Positions 1 to 10,667 are shown, numbered from the stretch's first letter. The stretch: DNA of 64,000 bases from Streptomyces sp. CB01249 (GCF_001905735.1 NZ_LISW01000001.1:1-64000); one strand, 5' to 3'. Program-made: numbers and translations. The notes: a model not told the origin generated them from the letters alone.

Positions 1-77
1 GCACGGGGCTCTTTCGCGTTTATGGGGGTTGCACGCTTCGCCCTCAGTACCTCTCTGCACCGCCGGCCCAGGCGGTT

Positions 78-105
78 TTGCATACCCCCTGGATCAGGGT
101 ATGCT
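78..105 (+). promoter_or_regulatory. Probable tRNA-Thr promoter with overlapping inverted repeat
   Basis: A -35-like TTGCAT (78-83) and a -10-like TATGCT (100-105) with a 16-bp spacer lie about 27 bp before the tRNA. A perfect 8-bp inverted repeat, GCATACCC at 80-87 and GGGTATGC at 97-104 with a 9-nt spacer, covers both elements. The promoter role is inferred from position and hexamers; the repeat could be an operator or chance. Confidence 0.5.
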
Positions 106-131
106 TTAGCTCGTTGCCGCAGGGCAGCAAG

Positions 132-204
132 GCCCCAATAGCTCAGTCGGTAGAGCGTCTCCATGGTAAGGAGAAGGTCTGCGGTTCGATTCCGCATTGG
201 GGCT
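132..204 (+). tRNA. tRNA-Thr (anticodon GGT)
   Basis: The 73 nt fold as a standard cloverleaf. The acceptor arms are GCCCCAA and TTGGGGC with discriminator T. The D-stem is GCTC/GAGC, the anticodon stem TCTCC/GGAGA closes a 7-nt loop with anticodon GGT, and the T-arm is TGCGG/CCGCA with loop TTCGATT. GGT reads ACC, the dominant Thr codon in a high-GC genome. No CCA is encoded, so the tail is added after transcription. A Rho-independent terminator follows. Confidence 0.97.
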
Positions 205-210
205 CAGAAG

Positions 211-245
211 AAAGAAAGGCCTCGCCAGTCGGCGGGGCCTTTCTT
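211..245 (+). terminator. Rho-independent terminator of the tRNA gene
   Basis: A strong stem (GAAAGGCC-TCGCC with GGCGG-GGCCTTTC, loop AGTC) starts a few bases after the tRNA and ends in TTTCTTC. Confidence 0.85.
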
Positions 246-307
246 CATGTCCGGGGCCCAGTCCTGCGGGCGGCTGCGATGTCAGTGTCACGGTCTACGG
301 TGCGACC

Positions 308-1093
308 ATGTCGTTTGTCCTGCCCGATGGTCTGCCTCCCGGCCGGTTCCTGTCGTCGGGGCCCGCACACACGTGGGTCTCTGACGATTTTCCTGAGGCC
401 GTCGATGACTTGTGGCCCCGCCTGCTGAGCGAGCAGAAGGCCCGTGGCCTGGTTCCGCTCCTGTGCCGGCCCTATGCGCTGGGGAAGCCGCTCGGCCTGG
501 ACCAGGTCGATGCCGTCCGCCTGGAAGAGGTGCTGGCCGCGGACTTCGCCGAGTACCGGCGTACGAGACTGCCCTTCTGGACGGACACGACACCGGCCCC
601 GGTGCCTGACGGGATCGAACCATGGCCTCACGACCCCGGGCCGCCCTTCGAGCAGTGGCCGGGCCTGGCACCGGAGATGCCGACTGCGTCCGGGGACCCG
701 AAGCCTGAGGAAGCGGCGGCAAGCCTGCTGTCCGGGCTGATCGAGAGGGGGCAGTCCGGGCTGGACGAGTACCGACTCGTGCTTGTCGCTGCCCGGCGCA
801 GCAGCGATGCTCTGGCGTCGATCGGCTGGTCCGCGGAGGCACCGCTGCCTCTGCTGTGTGCACTCCTGCGGAGCTGGGAAGACCGCTTCGGCGCCCGGGT
901 CGTGGCGGTGTCCGGCAGCGAGCTGCACGTATCGGCCGCGAGGCCGCCCGTCGAAGCGGAGCACACGAACCTGCTCGCCTTGGAACACGTGCTCTCGACC
1001 GCCAACAACATCGTCGACGACCCGCCCACACCGTTCCCCGAGTACGCGACGGACCTCAGGGGACGGACTTCCTGGTCGTTCTGGTGGGACTAG
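308..1093 (+). CDS. DUF4253 domain-containing protein
   Basis: A 261-residue protein of unknown function. The C-terminal half looks like the DUF4253 domain common in Streptomyces: an LVLVAARRSSDALASIGW segment, then a conserved LLRSWEDRFGARVV block, ending in the characteristic WSFWWD. No signal peptide or membrane segment is seen. The ATG at 308 is preferred over upstream in-frame starts that would run through the tRNA and its terminator. TACGGT (296-301) sits 6 nt upstream, consistent with a leaderless mRNA. It is convergent with the SpoIIE phosphatase gene, with 61 bp between stops. The family is recognised from the terminal motif; the function is unknown. Confidence 0.85.
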   Translation: MSFVLPDGLPPGRFLSSGPAHTWVSDDFPEAVDDLWPRLLSEQKARGLVPLLCRPYALGKPLGLDQVDAVRLEEVLAADFAEYRRTRLPFWTDTTPAPVPDGIEPWPHDPGPPFEQWPGLAPEMPTASGDPKPEEAAASLLSGLIERGQSGLDEYRLVLVAARRSSDALASIGWSAEAPLPLLCALLRSWEDRFGARVVAVSGSELHVSAARPPVEAEHTNLLALEHVLSTANNIVDDPPTPFPEYATDLRGRTSWSFWWD

Positions 1094-1154
1094 AGCCGTC
1101 GGATCCGCATGGGAGGGCGGTGCCATGCCCTTGGTGAGCAGGCGGGGGCGGCCA

Positions 1155-3773
1155 CTACTGCGGTTCCGGGACCCTCATGGTCAGGATGGCCATGTCGTCC
1201 GAGGGCGGCTCGGCGGCGAAGCGTTCGACGGCTCGGAGGATGCGTGCGGCCACCGCGCCCGCCGTGAGTCCCGTGCAGTGGGCGAGCACATCCGCCAGGC
1301 CGTCGTCGCCGAGCATCCGCGTACCCTCACGGCGTTCCGTCACACCGTCCGTCACGCACAACAGGACGTCGCCCGGCTCCAGGGTGAACTCCTGCTCGTA
1401 CAGCTCCAGGTCCTCCATGACGCCCAGCAGCGGCTGCGGGTCCGCCGCGGGCTCCACCGAGCCGTCCTGGCGCAGGCGCAGCGGCAGCGGGTGGCCGGCG
1501 CAGACGACCTTCAGGAGGGCGCTGCCGTCCTCCTGCGGCCACAGCTCGCCGTAGAGCAGCGTGAGGAAGCGGCTGCGGGCGCCCTCGTCGAGGATCGCCG
1601 CGTTGAGCCGCTCCAGGACCGCGGGGCCGGCGAAGCCCTCCCGGGCCAGCAGGCGCAGCGCGTGGCGGGCCAGGCCCGTGACGGCCGCCGCCTCCGGCCC
1701 CGTACCGCATACGTCGCCGATGGCGAACCCGTACGCGCCGTCCCGGATCGGGAAGACGTCGTAGAAGTCGCCGCCGACCTCGTTGCCCTCGCCGGCCGCG
1801 CGGTAGATGACGTCCACCTCGACGTTGGGCACGGCGGGCAGGCCCGGCGGAAGGAGGCTGCGCTGGAGGGACTGGCTGATCGCCGTGCGCTCCGAGTAGA
1901 GGCGGGCGTTGTCCAGGGCCAGGGCGGCCCGGCGGGACAGGTCCTCGGCCAGCTCCAGGATCTCCTGGCGGAAGTGGTCGTCGGACGGCTTGCCGAGCGT
2001 CAGCATGCCGATGACGCGGTTACGGGCGACCAGGGGCAGGACGACGGTCTCGCCGCCCACCGCCGCGGCGGTCGCCAGCGTCGTACGCGTGGTCGAGCCG
2101 AGGCCGCCCGCGTCGCCGATCCCGATACTCCGCATCGAGGTCCGCAACGCCGCCTCGTGGGCGGCCTGGGCAGGAGCGGCCCACAGCCGCGCCCCAGGGG
2201 TCCGTACGGGCTCCGGCGGGGAGATCCGGGTGAGCAGGCTCTTGAGCCCGTCGATGCGCTCCTCGTCCTCGTGCAGCACGTAGGAGAGCTCCGGGTCCGA
2301 CGCCGGGTCGGCGATCGTGTAGACGGCGCACCACGTCGCCAGCGTCGGAACCGTCATCTGGGCCATCAGGGCCAGCGTCTGGTCCCGGTCCAGGGTGCCC
2401 GCCAGCAGGTCCGACGCCTCCACGAGGAAGGACAGCGAGCCGCGGCGCAGCCGCTCCAGCTCGCCGAGGCGCGCCGACTCGACCGCGAGGGCGATCCGGT
2501 CCGCGGCGAACTGGAGGCGCAGCGCCTCCTCGTTGGAATAGCGGCCCGCGGCCTCGGCCGCGACGCCCAGCGAGCCCGTGAGGCGCCCCTCGACCTTCAG
2601 CGGGACCGTGACCACCGAGCGCATGCCGGTGTTGCCGAGCAGCGGGACCGCGCCCGGGACGGCGTCCAGGTCCTCGTGGACGGCGGGCATCCGGGCGGAG
2701 CCGTACCGGCCGGTTCCGGCCTCGACGGGGACGCGGGCGAAGCGCTGACGGGCGGAGGGCAGGCCGGTCGTGGCGCGCACCTCCAGCTCGGTCTCGTCGT
2801 CCGTGGCGAGCAGGAGGAAGGCGGCGTCGGCGTCCAGCATGTCGCGCGCCCGCTCGACGGTGCGCTGGAGCAGGCCGTCGAGGTCGTCGGGGGCGGGGGA
2901 GCCGATGAAGACCTCGAAGGGGTCCGTCTTGCGGCTCTCCGCGGTGTCCGAGACCGGGGCGCGCACGGGGGTCTGGAGGACCGCGCGCTCGTAGTCGCGC
3001 ACCAGCAGGCAGACCGTGGACGGTTCGCCCTGAGGGTCCCGTACGCGCAGGTGGGAGCCGTAGACCGGGATGGTGCGGCCGTCGGCGCCCCGGATGCCGT
3101 AGCTGCCCTCCCAGCGGGAGAGGCGCAGGGCGTCCGCGATGCCGGTGCTGGTGCCGGGGGTCTGCGGCCAGGCGGTGAAGTCGGTGAGCTGCTTGCCGAT
3201 GACCTGGTCCGCCGTGTAACCGAAGAGGTACGCGGCGTCGTCGTTCCACGCGGCGACAGCGCCCTCGCTGTCGACCTGGACGACGGCGACCCGGACGCGT
3301 TCGTCGGTGACCGGGAGCAGGCCCACGGGCAGCAGCGGACCGGCCGAGCGGACGCCCACCGGGCGGTCCGGGAGATCGAGCTGGAACCAGACATGTTTGC
3401 GCGTGGGGGAGTATTCGACGCCCCACCGGGAAGCGAGAGCCGCGCACAGCAGCAGACCGCGGCCGTTCTCGCTGTCCAGGCTGCCGAGATCGAGGGCGGC
3501 CGGCTGGAGCGGGATCTCCCGCTCCGGGTAGTGGTCGGCGATCTCCACCCGGACGCCGTCCTCCGTGCGCAGACACAGCACGTCCGCGGCGGTGCCGGCG
3601 TGGATCACGGCATTGGTGACGAGCTCGCTGGTCAGGACGACGGCGTCGTCCACGACGTCGGTGTACCCCCAGCCCTGGAGCGTGTCGCGGACAAAGGCAC
3701 GGGCCGTCGCGACGGAGCGTGCCACCGGGTCGAAGGTGGCAGCCGCACGCGCCGTGATCACAGCACTCCCCAT
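1155..3773 (-). CDS. SpoIIE-type PP2C phosphatase with HATPase, PAS and GAF domains
   Basis: An 872-residue cytoplasmic signalling protein. Domains in order: an RsbW/anti-sigma-type HATPase (about 14-130, ELVTNAVIH near residue 49), a PAS domain (about 155-275), two GAF domains (about 300-445 and 470-640) and a C-terminal SpoIIE/PP2C phosphatase (about 660-868, metal motif VGGDFYDVF near 666 and LCVTDGVTE near 805). Proteins of this build dephosphorylate anti-sigma antagonists in partner-switching pathways controlling SigB-like factors; the HATPase may act as a kinase on the same antagonist. It is transcribed divergently from osaA with a 342-bp gap, so a shared stress-signalling role is likely but inferred. 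ATG at 3773 is taken; an internal GTG five codons later is possible. Confidence 0.9.
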   Translation of the reverse strand: MGSAVITARAAATFDPVARSVATARAFVRDTLQGWGYTDVVDDAVVLTSELVTNAVIHAGTAADVLCLRTEDGVRVEIADHYPEREIPLQPAALDLGSLDSENGRGLLLCAALASRWGVEYSPTRKHVWFQLDLPDRPVGVRSAGPLLPVGLLPVTDERVRVAVVQVDSEGAVAAWNDDAAYLFGYTADQVIGKQLTDFTAWPQTPGTSTGIADALRLSRWEGSYGIRGADGRTIPVYGSHLRVRDPQGEPSTVCLLVRDYERAVLQTPVRAPVSDTAESRKTDPFEVFIGSPAPDDLDGLLQRTVERARDMLDADAAFLLLATDDETELEVRATTGLPSARQRFARVPVEAGTGRYGSARMPAVHEDLDAVPGAVPLLGNTGMRSVVTVPLKVEGRLTGSLGVAAEAAGRYSNEEALRLQFAADRIALAVESARLGELERLRRGSLSFLVEASDLLAGTLDRDQTLALMAQMTVPTLATWCAVYTIADPASDPELSYVLHEDEERIDGLKSLLTRISPPEPVRTPGARLWAAPAQAAHEAALRTSMRSIGIGDAGGLGSTTRTTLATAAAVGGETVVLPLVARNRVIGMLTLGKPSDDHFRQEILELAEDLSRRAALALDNARLYSERTAISQSLQRSLLPPGLPAVPNVEVDVIYRAAGEGNEVGGDFYDVFPIRDGAYGFAIGDVCGTGPEAAAVTGLARHALRLLAREGFAGPAVLERLNAAILDEGARSRFLTLLYGELWPQEDGSALLKVVCAGHPLPLRLRQDGSVEPAADPQPLLGVMEDLELYEQEFTLEPGDVLLCVTDGVTERREGTRMLGDDGLADVLAHCTGLTAGAVAARILRAVERFAAEPPSDDMAILTMRVPEPQ

Positions 3774-4115
3774 ATGGTGTCTCGTCGCTTCCCCGAGTCC
3801 GTGCCCGTTTCTCGCCGCTTCGATTCGCCTGCCAGGCTAGACGCTCCCCCCGCGCACCGGGTACACGAGGGCGGACTTCGGACAGGGCCGGGCGGGAACG
3901 GTCGGACGACCGGACAGGATGGGCTTCCCCTCGGAGGGATGTGGGACAACCATGGGAGGTTCCACCCCGACCGGTTCCCGCCTGGTACGTTTCAACGATT
4001 TGACGTCCGCATGGTCACCCGTCGACGGTGGGCTGTGGCGGTGAGCCGTGGAAGTTCTGGGCAGGCTCTCGGACGAGGTTCTAGCTAGATGGTCAACCCC
4101 TGCGGGAGGGACACG
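3774..4115. other. Intergenic region between the divergent SpoIIE gene and osaA
   Basis: This 342-bp gap holds the promoters of both genes. A GGGTAC at 3859-3864 resembles the -10 of Streptomyces SigB-type promoters, but no well-spaced GNNT -35 is seen. A purine-rich GGGAGGGAC lies just before the osaA GTG. No RNA gene or ORF with coding bias was seen. Confidence 0.4.
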
Positions 4116-7100
4116 GTGGAGTCTGACGTGGCGGCGCGGGGTTCGGGTACGCGCAGTAAGGGCGGGCAGTCCGTGAAGAAGCAGCGCAATGGAACCGTCG
4201 AGGTAGACGCGGCGGCGCTCCACAGACTGCTGGCCGGCCTGGTCGCCATGCGCGACGGGAACTTCCGCAGGCGCGTCACCGTCTCCGGCGAAGGCGTGAT
4301 GGCGGAGCTCGCCGCGGTCTTCAACGAGGTCGCCGACCGCAATGTGCACCTCACCGGCGAGCTGGCCCGGGTGCGCCGCGTCGTCGGGCGGGAGGGCAAG
4401 CTCACCGAGCGCCTGGAGACGGGTGCCTGCGAGGGCTCCTGGGCCGCCGCGATCGACGCCTCCAACGAGCTGGTGGACGATCTCGCGCGCCCGGTCTCGG
4501 AGGTCGGGCGCGTGCTGTCGGCGGTGGCCGACGGTGATCTCGAACAGCGGATGGAGCTGCGCTCCCACACGGCGGACGACACGGTACGGCCGCTGCGCGG
4601 CGAGTTCCTGAAGGTCGCCCGTACCGTCAACAACCTGGTCGACCAGCTGTCGGCGTTCACCGAGCAGGTGACGCGGGTGGCGGTCGAGGTGGGGACCGAG
4701 GGCAAGCTGGGCGGCCAGGCGCAGGTGCGCGGGATGTCCGGTTCGTGGAAGGACCTCACGGACTCCGTCAACACCATGGCGTACCGGCTGACCGCACAGG
4801 TGCGCGACATCGCGCTGGTGACGACGGCCGTGGCCAAGGGTGACCTGTCGCGGAAGGTCACCGTCCATGTGGCCGGCGAGATGCTCCAGCTGAAGAACAC
4901 CGTCAACACGATGGTCGACCAGCTGTCCTCGTTCTCCTCCGAGGTGACCCGGGTCGCCCGCGAGGTGGGCACGGAGGGCGAGCTCGGCGGCCAGGCCGTA
5001 GTGCCGGGCGTGGCCGGGGTGTGGAAGGACCTCACGGACTCCGTCAACACGATGGCCGGCAACCTCACCTCCCAGGTGCGTGGCATCGCGGAGGTGACGA
5101 CGGCGGTCGCCAACGGTGACCTGTCGCAGAAGGTTCAGGTCAGCGCGCGCGGCGAGGTCGCGCAGCTCGCCGAGACGATCAACCAGATGACCGAGACGCT
5201 GCGCACCTTCGCGGACGAGGTCACCCGCGTGGCCAGCGAGGTCGGCGGGCAGGGCGTGCTCGGCGGCCAGGCGCAGGTGCCGGGCGCCGCCGGGACCTGG
5301 AAGGACCTCACCGACTCGGTGAACACGGTCTTCCGGAACCTGACGACCCAGGTGCGCGACATCGCCCAGGTGACGACGGCGGTGGCCAGCGGCGACATGA
5401 CGCAGAAGGTCACCGTCGATGTGGCCGGCGAGATGCTGGAGCTGAAGAACACCGTCAACACGATGGTGGACCAGCTCCAGTCCTTCGGCTCGGAAGTGAC
5501 CCGGGTGGCCCGGGAGGTCGGCGTCGAGGGCCGCCTCGGCGGGCAGGCCGAGGTGCCGGGCGCCGCCGGGACCTGGAAGGACCTCACGGACTCCGTGAAC
5601 ACAGCCTTCCGCAACCTGACCGGCCAGGTCCGCGACATTGCGCAGGTCACGACGGCCGTCGCCAACGGCGACCTGTCGCAGAAGGTCACCGTCGACGTCG
5701 CGGGCGAGATGCTGGAGCTCAAGAACACCGTCAACACGATGGTGGCGCAGCTCTCCTCGTTCGCCGACCAGGTCACGCGGATGGCGCGTGACGTGGGCAC
5801 CGAGGGCCGCCTCGGCGGTCAGGCGCGGGTCGACGGCGTCTCCGGTACGTGGAAGGAGCTCACCGACTCCGTCAACTTCATGGCGGGGAACCTGACCTCC
5901 CAGGTGCGCCAGATCGCCCAGGTCACGACGGCGGTGGCGCGGGGCGACCTGTCGCAGAAGATCGACGTGGACGCGCGCGGCGAGATCCTGGAGCTGAAGA
6001 ACACCATCAACACGATGGTCGACCAGCTCTCCGCCTTCGCCGAGCAGGTGACCAGGGTCGCCCGCGAGGTGGGTACGGACGGGCGGCTCGGCGGCCAGGC
6101 GCAGGTGCCCGGCGTGGCCGGTGTGTGGCGTGATCTGACCGACTCGGTGAACGGCATGGCGGGGAACCTCACCGCTCAGGTCCGTAACATCGCGCAGGTC
6201 GCCACGGCGGTGGCGCGCGGTGACCTGTCGCAGAAGATCGACGTGGACGCGCGCGGCGAGATCCTGGAGCTGAAGAACACCCTCAACACCATGGTCGACC
6301 AGCTCTCGAACTTCGCGGAGCAGGTCACGCGGGTGGCACGCGAGGTGGGTACCGAGGGCATCCTGGGCGGTCAGGCCGAGGTGCAGGGCGTCTCGGGTAC
6401 GTGGAAGGACCTCACGCAGTCCGTCAACGGCATGGCCAACAACCTCACCCTTCAGGTGCGGAACATCGCCGAGGTGACGACGGCGGTCGCCAACGGCGAC
6501 CTGTCCAAGAAGATCACCGTCGACGCCAAGGGCGAGATCCTCGAACTGGTGACGACCGTCAACACGATGGTCGACCAGCTGCTCAACTTCGCCGACGAGG
6601 TGACCCGCGTCGCGCGTGAGGTGGGCACCGAGGGCATCCTCGGCGGCCAGGCGCGGGTGCGCGGGGCGACGGGCATCTGGAAGGACCTCAGCGACAACGT
6701 CAACCTGATGGCCAACAACCTGACCAGCCAGGTGCGGAACATCTCCCGCGTCTCGTCCGCCGTCGCCAACGGCGACCTGACGAAGAAGGTCACCGTCGAG
6801 GCGCGCGGCGAGGTCGCCGAGCTGGCCGACACCGTCAACACGATGGTGACGACGCTGTCCTCGTTCGCGGACGAGGTGACCCGCGTCGCCCGCGAGGTGG
6901 GCACCGAGGGCGAGCTGGGCGGCCAGGCGCGCGTCCCGGGCGTCTCCGGTACGTGGAAGGACCTCACCGAGTCCGTGAACTCGATGGCGTCCAACCTGAC
7001 GGGCCAGGTGCGCCAGATCGCCGCGGTCACGACGGCCATCGCCAAGGGCGACCTGACCAAGAAGATCGACATCGATGCGCGCGGCGAGATCCAGCAGCTG

Positions 7101-9599
7101 AAGAACACCATCAACACGATGGTCGACCAGCTGTCGTCGTTCGCCGAGCAGGTGACCCGGGTCGCCCGCGAGGTGGGCACCGAGGGGCAGCTCGGCGGTC
7201 AGGCGCGGGTGCGCGACGTGGACGGCACCTGGCGCGACCTGACCGAGTCGGTGAACGAGATGGCCGGGAACCTGACCCGTCAGGTGCGCGCCATCGCGGC
7301 CGTCGCCACGGCGGTGACGCGCGGCGACCTGAACCTGAAGATCGACGTGGACGCGGCGGGCGAGATCCAGGCCCTCCAGGACAACATCAACACGATGATC
7401 GCGAACCTGCGCGACACCACCGCCACCAACAAGGAACAGGACTGGCTTAAGGGAAACCTGGCCCGCATCTCCGGTCTGATGCAGGGGCGGCGCGACCTGG
7501 ACGACGTTGCCTCGCTGATCATGAGCGAGCTGACCCCCGTGGTCTCCGCGCAGCACGGCGCGTTCTTCCTGGCCACGCCCACCGGCGAGACCGACGCGCT
7601 GGGCGCCGAGGCCGAGGGGGCGTACGAGCTGCGGATGCGGGGGAGCTACGGCTACTCCGCCGGCTCCATGCCGACGTCCTTCCGGCCGGGCGAGACGCTC
7701 ATCGGCACGGCCGCCGAGGAGAAGCGGACGATCCAGGTGGACAACGTTCCGCCGGGGTACCTGAAGATCTCCTCCGGGCTCGGTGAGGCGCCGCCCGCGC
7801 ATGTGATCGTGCTTCCGGTGCTGTTCGAGGGCAAGGTCCTCGGAGTCATCGAACTGGCCTCGTTCCAGCCGTTCACGCACATCCAGCGGGACTTCCTGAA
7901 CCAGCTCGCGGAAATGATCGCCACGAGCGTCAACACCATCAGCGTCAACACGACGACCGAGAAGCTGCTCGAACAGTCGCAGGAGCTCACCGAGCAATTG
8001 CGCGACCGCTCGCAGGAATTGGAGAACCGGCAGAAGGCCCTCCAGGCGTCCAACGCCGAACTGGAGGAGAAGGCCGAGCTGCTGGCCAGGCAGAACCGCG
8101 ACATCGAGGTCAAGAACACCGAGATCGAGGAGGCGCGGCAGGTCCTGGAGGAGCGCGCCGAACAGCTCGCCGTCTCGATGCGCTACAAGTCCGAGTTCCT
8201 GGCGAACATGTCGCACGAGCTGCGTACGCCGCTCAACTCTCTGCTCATTCTGGCCAAGTTGCTCGCGGACAACGCCGAGGGCAATCTCTCGCCGAAGCAG
8301 GTGGAATTCGCCGAGACGATCCACGGGGCCGGTTCCGACCTGCTCCAGCTGATCAACGACATCCTCGATCTGTCGAAGGTCGAGGCGGGCAAGATGGACG
8401 TCAGCCCGACGCGGATCGCCCTGGTGCAGCTCGTGGACTATGTGGAGGCGACCTTCCGGCCGCTCACCGCGGAAAAGGGGCTGGATTTCTCCGTACGGGT
8501 GTCGCCGGAGCTGCCGGCCACGCTGCACACGGACGAGCAGCGGCTCCTCCAGGTGCTGCGCAACCTGCTGTCCAACGCCGTGAAGTTCACCGACGGCGGG
8601 GCCGTCGAGCTGGTGATCAGGCACGCCGGTCAAGAGGTGCCGGACGCCATCCGCGAGCAGCTGCTGGAGGCCGGTTCGCTGCGGGACGCGGACGGCGAGC
8701 TGATCGCCTTCTCGGTGACGGACACCGGCATCGGGATCGCGGCCAGCAAGATGCGGGTCATCTTCGAGGCGTTCAAGCAGGCGGACGGGACGACCAGCCG
8801 CAAGTACGGCGGCACGGGCCTCGGTCTGTCCATCAGCCGCGAGATCGCCCGGCTGCTGGGCGGCGAGATCCACGCGGCGAGCGAGCCCGGCCGCGGCTCC
8901 ACGTTCACCCTGTACCTGCCGCTGCACCCGAGCGAACTCCCGCCGCAGGGCTACCCGCAGCTCGCTCCGGGGCAGTCCGACGGCCAGACCGGCGCGATCG
9001 AGGGCGGCCGGGCCCCGGAGCCCGGACAGGTGTACGTGCCGGACGCCGCCCAGGCCGCCCCGCGCCGCCGGCGCAAGGCGCTGGGAGGCGCACAGCAGCA
9101 GCCCGCGCTGCCGCCGCGTCCGGTGCCCGCCCCCGCCCCGCAGCCGGGTCGGGCCACCGAGCCCGAGGCGTGGACCGTGGGCGGTCAGGAGGAGCCCGAG
9201 CAGCCGCGCAGGACGTTCCGGTTCGGCGGCGAGAAGGTGCTGATCGTGGACGACGACGTCCGCAACGTCTTCGCCCTCACCAGCGTGCTGGAACAGCACG
9301 GACTGACGGTCCTCTACGCCGAGAACGGGCGCGAGGGCATCGAAGTCCTGGAGCAGCACGACGATGTGACGGTCGTACTGATGGACATCATGATGCCGGA
9401 GATGGACGGTTACGCGACGACCTCGGCGATCCGCAGGATGCCGCAGTTCGCCGAGCTGCCGATCGTGGCCCTGACCGCCAAAGCGATGAAGGGCGACAAG
9501 GAGAAGGCGCTCGAATCGGGTGCGTCCGACTATGTCACCAAGCCGGTCGATCCCGACCATCTTCTTTCGGTCATGGAAGGGTACGTGCGCGGTGAGTGA
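4116..9599 (+). CDS. osaA: OsaA: hybrid histidine kinase with tandem HAMP modules
   Basis: A 1827-residue hybrid sensor kinase. After a divergent first HAMP-like unit come ten near-identical 92-residue HAMP-type modules (about 189-1108, each with [14 protein letters not shown] and [10 protein letters not shown]). Then come a GAF domain (about 1111-1278), a coiled coil (about 1282-1358), the HisKA box [12 protein letters not shown] with the phospho-His near 1367, a HATPase (about 1476-1605, GTGLGLSI) and a C-terminal receiver with phospho-Asp near 1757 ([10 protein letters not shown]). No transmembrane segment is obvious, so it is probably cytoplasmic. The GTG at 4116 is preferred to the ATG at 4089 because GGGAGGGAC lies directly upstream. 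S. coelicolor OsaA/OsaB act in osmoadaptation and antibiotic control; osaB follows here. Confidence 0.93.
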   Translation: MESDVAARGSGTRSKGGQSVKKQRNGTVEVDAAALHRLLAGLVAMRDGNFRRRVTVSGEGVMAELAAVFNEVADRNVHLTGELARVRRVVGREGKLTERLETGACEGSWAAAIDASNELVDDLARPVSEVGRVLSAVADGDLEQRMELRSHTADDTVRPLRGEFLKVARTVNNLVDQLSAFTEQVTRVAVEVGTEGKLGGQAQVRGMSGSWKDLTDSVNTMAYRLTAQVRDIALVTTAVAKGDLSRKVTVHVAGEMLQLKNTVNTMVDQLSSFSSEVTRVAREVGTEGELGGQAVVPGVAGVWKDLTDSVNTMAGNLTSQVRGIAEVTTAVANGDLSQKVQVSARGEVAQLAETINQMTETLRTFADEVTRVASEVGGQGVLGGQAQVPGAAGTWKDLTDSVNTVFRNLTTQVRDIAQVTTAVASGDMTQKVTVDVAGEMLELKNTVNTMVDQLQSFGSEVTRVAREVGVEGRLGGQAEVPGAAGTWKDLTDSVNTAFRNLTGQVRDIAQVTTAVANGDLSQKVTVDVAGEMLELKNTVNTMVAQLSSFADQVTRMARDVGTEGRLGGQARVDGVSGTWKELTDSVNFMAGNLTSQVRQIAQVTTAVARGDLSQKIDVDARGEILELKNTINTMVDQLSAFAEQVTRVAREVGTDGRLGGQAQVPGVAGVWRDLTDSVNGMAGNLTAQVRNIAQVATAVARGDLSQKIDVDARGEILELKNTLNTMVDQLSNFAEQVTRVAREVGTEGILGGQAEVQGVSGTWKDLTQSVNGMANNLTLQVRNIAEVTTAVANGDLSKKITVDAKGEILELVTTVNTMVDQLLNFADEVTRVAREVGTEGILGGQARVRGATGIWKDLSDNVNLMANNLTSQVRNISRVSSAVANGDLTKKVTVEARGEVAELADTVNTMVTTLSSFADEVTRVAREVGTEGELGGQARVPGVSGTWKDLTESVNSMASNLTGQVRQIAAVTTAIAKGDLTKKIDIDARGEIQQLKNTINTMVDQLSSFAEQVTRVAREVGTEGQLGGQARVRDVDGTWRDLTESVNEMAGNLTRQVRAIAAVATAVTRGDLNLKIDVDAAGEIQALQDNINTMIANLRDTTATNKEQDWLKGNLARISGLMQGRRDLDDVASLIMSELTPVVSAQHGAFFLATPTGETDALGAEAEGAYELRMRGSYGYSAGSMPTSFRPGETLIGTAAEEKRTIQVDNVPPGYLKISSGLGEAPPAHVIVLPVLFEGKVLGVIELASFQPFTHIQRDFLNQLAEMIATSVNTISVNTTTEKLLEQSQELTEQLRDRSQELENRQKALQASNAELEEKAELLARQNRDIEVKNTEIEEARQVLEERAEQLAVSMRYKSEFLANMSHELRTPLNSLLILAKLLADNAEGNLSPKQVEFAETIHGAGSDLLQLINDILDLSKVEAGKMDVSPTRIALVQLVDYVEATFRPLTAEKGLDFSVRVSPELPATLHTDEQRLLQVLRNLLSNAVKFTDGGAVELVIRHAGQEVPDAIREQLLEAGSLRDADGELIAFSVTDTGIGIAASKMRVIFEAFKQADGTTSRKYGGTGLGLSISREIARLLGGEIHAASEPGRGSTFTLYLPLHPSELPPQGYPQLAPGQSDGQTGAIEGGRAPEPGQVYVPDAAQAAPRRRRKALGGAQQQPALPPRPVPAPAPQPGRATEPEAWTVGGQEEPEQPRRTFRFGGEKVLIVDDDVRNVFALTSVLEQHGLTVLYAENGREGIEVLEQHDDVTVVLMDIMMPEMDGYATTSAIRRMPQFAELPIVALTAKAMKGDKEKALESGASDYVTKPVDPDHLLSVMEGYVRGE
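4681..7440 (+). repeat. Ten tandem 276-bp (92-codon) repeats inside osaA
   Basis: The motif encoding EVGTEG..LGGQA recurs every 276 bp at about 4689, 4965, 5241, 5517, 5793, 6069, 6345, 6621, 6897 and 7173. The units are similar at the DNA level too, making this a substrate for unequal recombination. In the protein each unit is a HAMP-like four-helix module. Confidence 0.9.
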
Positions 9600-9844
9600 G
9601 CGCCCACTGAGAGAATCCATGAAGATTTGTTGACCGGTGGTGTACGAAGGAGTGTGGGAACGCGGATTGCGGGGAACCTTCTGGTCTCCCGCCACGTTTC
9701 CGGTACGTGCACAGTGACATCACGGTGACAGGGTGTGGTGACCGCCGGGGTGCGGCTACCATGACCGGCACAAGGACGGGCGGCGTAAGGGAGTCGTCCC
9801 CCGGGGCGGCGCCCGGTGCAATTCCGGGGCGAGGAGGGCGGGCC

Positions 9845-10522
9845 ATGGTGCAGAAGGCCAAGATCCTCCTGGTCGATGACCGGCCGGAGAATCTGCTGGC
9901 GCTGGAGGCCATCCTCTCTGCGCTCGATCAGACACTGGTACGGGCATCGTCAGGGGAGGAGGCGCTCAAAGCGCTGCTCACGGACGACTTCGCGGTCATT
10001 CTGCTGGACGTCCAGATGCCGGGCATGGACGGTTTCGAAACCGCCGCGCACATCAAGCGGCGGGAACGGACCCGGGACATCCCGATCATCTTCCTCACCG
10101 CGATCAATCACGGTCCGCATCACACCTTCCGGGGTTACGCGGCCGGCGCGGTGGACTACATCTCCAAGCCGTTCGACCCGTGGGTGCTGCGCGCCAAGGT
10201 CTCGGTCTTCGTGGAGCTGTACATGAAGAACTGCCAGCTGCGGGAGCAGGCTGCGCTGCTGCGGCTCCAGCTGGAGGGCGGCGGCCAGACCAGCGCCCAG
10301 CAGGAGAGGGAGCCCGCCGGTCTGCTGGCCGAGCTCTCCGCGCGGCTCGCGGCCGTCGAGGAGCAGGCGGAGGCGCTGTCGAAGCAGCTCGACGACGAGT
10401 CCGCGGACGCGGGCGCCGTCGCCACGGCCGCCCATCTCGAACGGAAGCTGACCGGACTGCGCCGCGCGCTCGACGCGCTGGAGCCCGGCACCGGCGGGGC
10501 GTCGGCGGCCGTTCCCTCATAA
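9845..10522 (+). CDS. osaB: OsaB: response regulator with C-terminal coiled coil
   Basis: A 225-residue response regulator. The receiver spans about 5-125, with the phospho-acceptor Asp at 55 (LLDVQMPGMDG) and the conserved Lys in SKPFDPW. The C-terminal 100 residues have no DNA-binding domain but are Leu/Glu/Arg-rich heptads broken by a Gly/Gln linker, predicting a coiled coil and output by protein-protein contact. This matches S. coelicolor OsaB. The ATG at 9845 is chosen because GAGGAGGGC lies 5-6 nt upstream; the longer frame from 9707 has no coding support. It follows osaA after 245 bp, so it may also have its own promoter. Confidence 0.93.
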   Translation: MVQKAKILLVDDRPENLLALEAILSALDQTLVRASSGEEALKALLTDDFAVILLDVQMPGMDGFETAAHIKRRERTRDIPIIFLTAINHGPHHTFRGYAAGAVDYISKPFDPWVLRAKVSVFVELYMKNCQLREQAALLRLQLEGGGQTSAQQEREPAGLLAELSARLAAVEEQAEALSKQLDDESADAGAVATAAHLERKLTGLRRALDALEPGTGGASAAVPS

Positions 10523-10667
10523 CGGCGCATCCGCCTTGTGTGCGGGGCGCCTTCGGGTGCGGCCGGGCAACTGACCGGTGGCTGCCGGTTTTCCGTGCGC
10601 GGCCGCCGGTGAGGGCGCGTCAGTTTCCGGCCCGCGCAGGGCGACACGGACGGGTGAACCGGCACGC

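Noticed and set aside
132..204. tRNA-Thr as an integration site for a mobile element
   Set aside because: No integrase, excisionase or repeated tRNA 3' end is seen in the window.
783..4088. A 1101-codon plus-strand frame over the SpoIIE phosphatase gene
   Set aside because: It is the antisense shadow of a clear multidomain gene and has no recognisable motif.
4681..7440. Repeats in osaA as a mobile element or CRISPR
   Set aside because: The units are in-frame coding modules of 92 residues without spacers.
3837..9695. A 1952-codon open frame antisense to osaA
   Set aside because: High GC and the repetitive osaA sequence keep the antisense frame open. The translation is His/Arg/Val/Asp-rich with no domain, while the sense strand holds an intact hybrid kinase.
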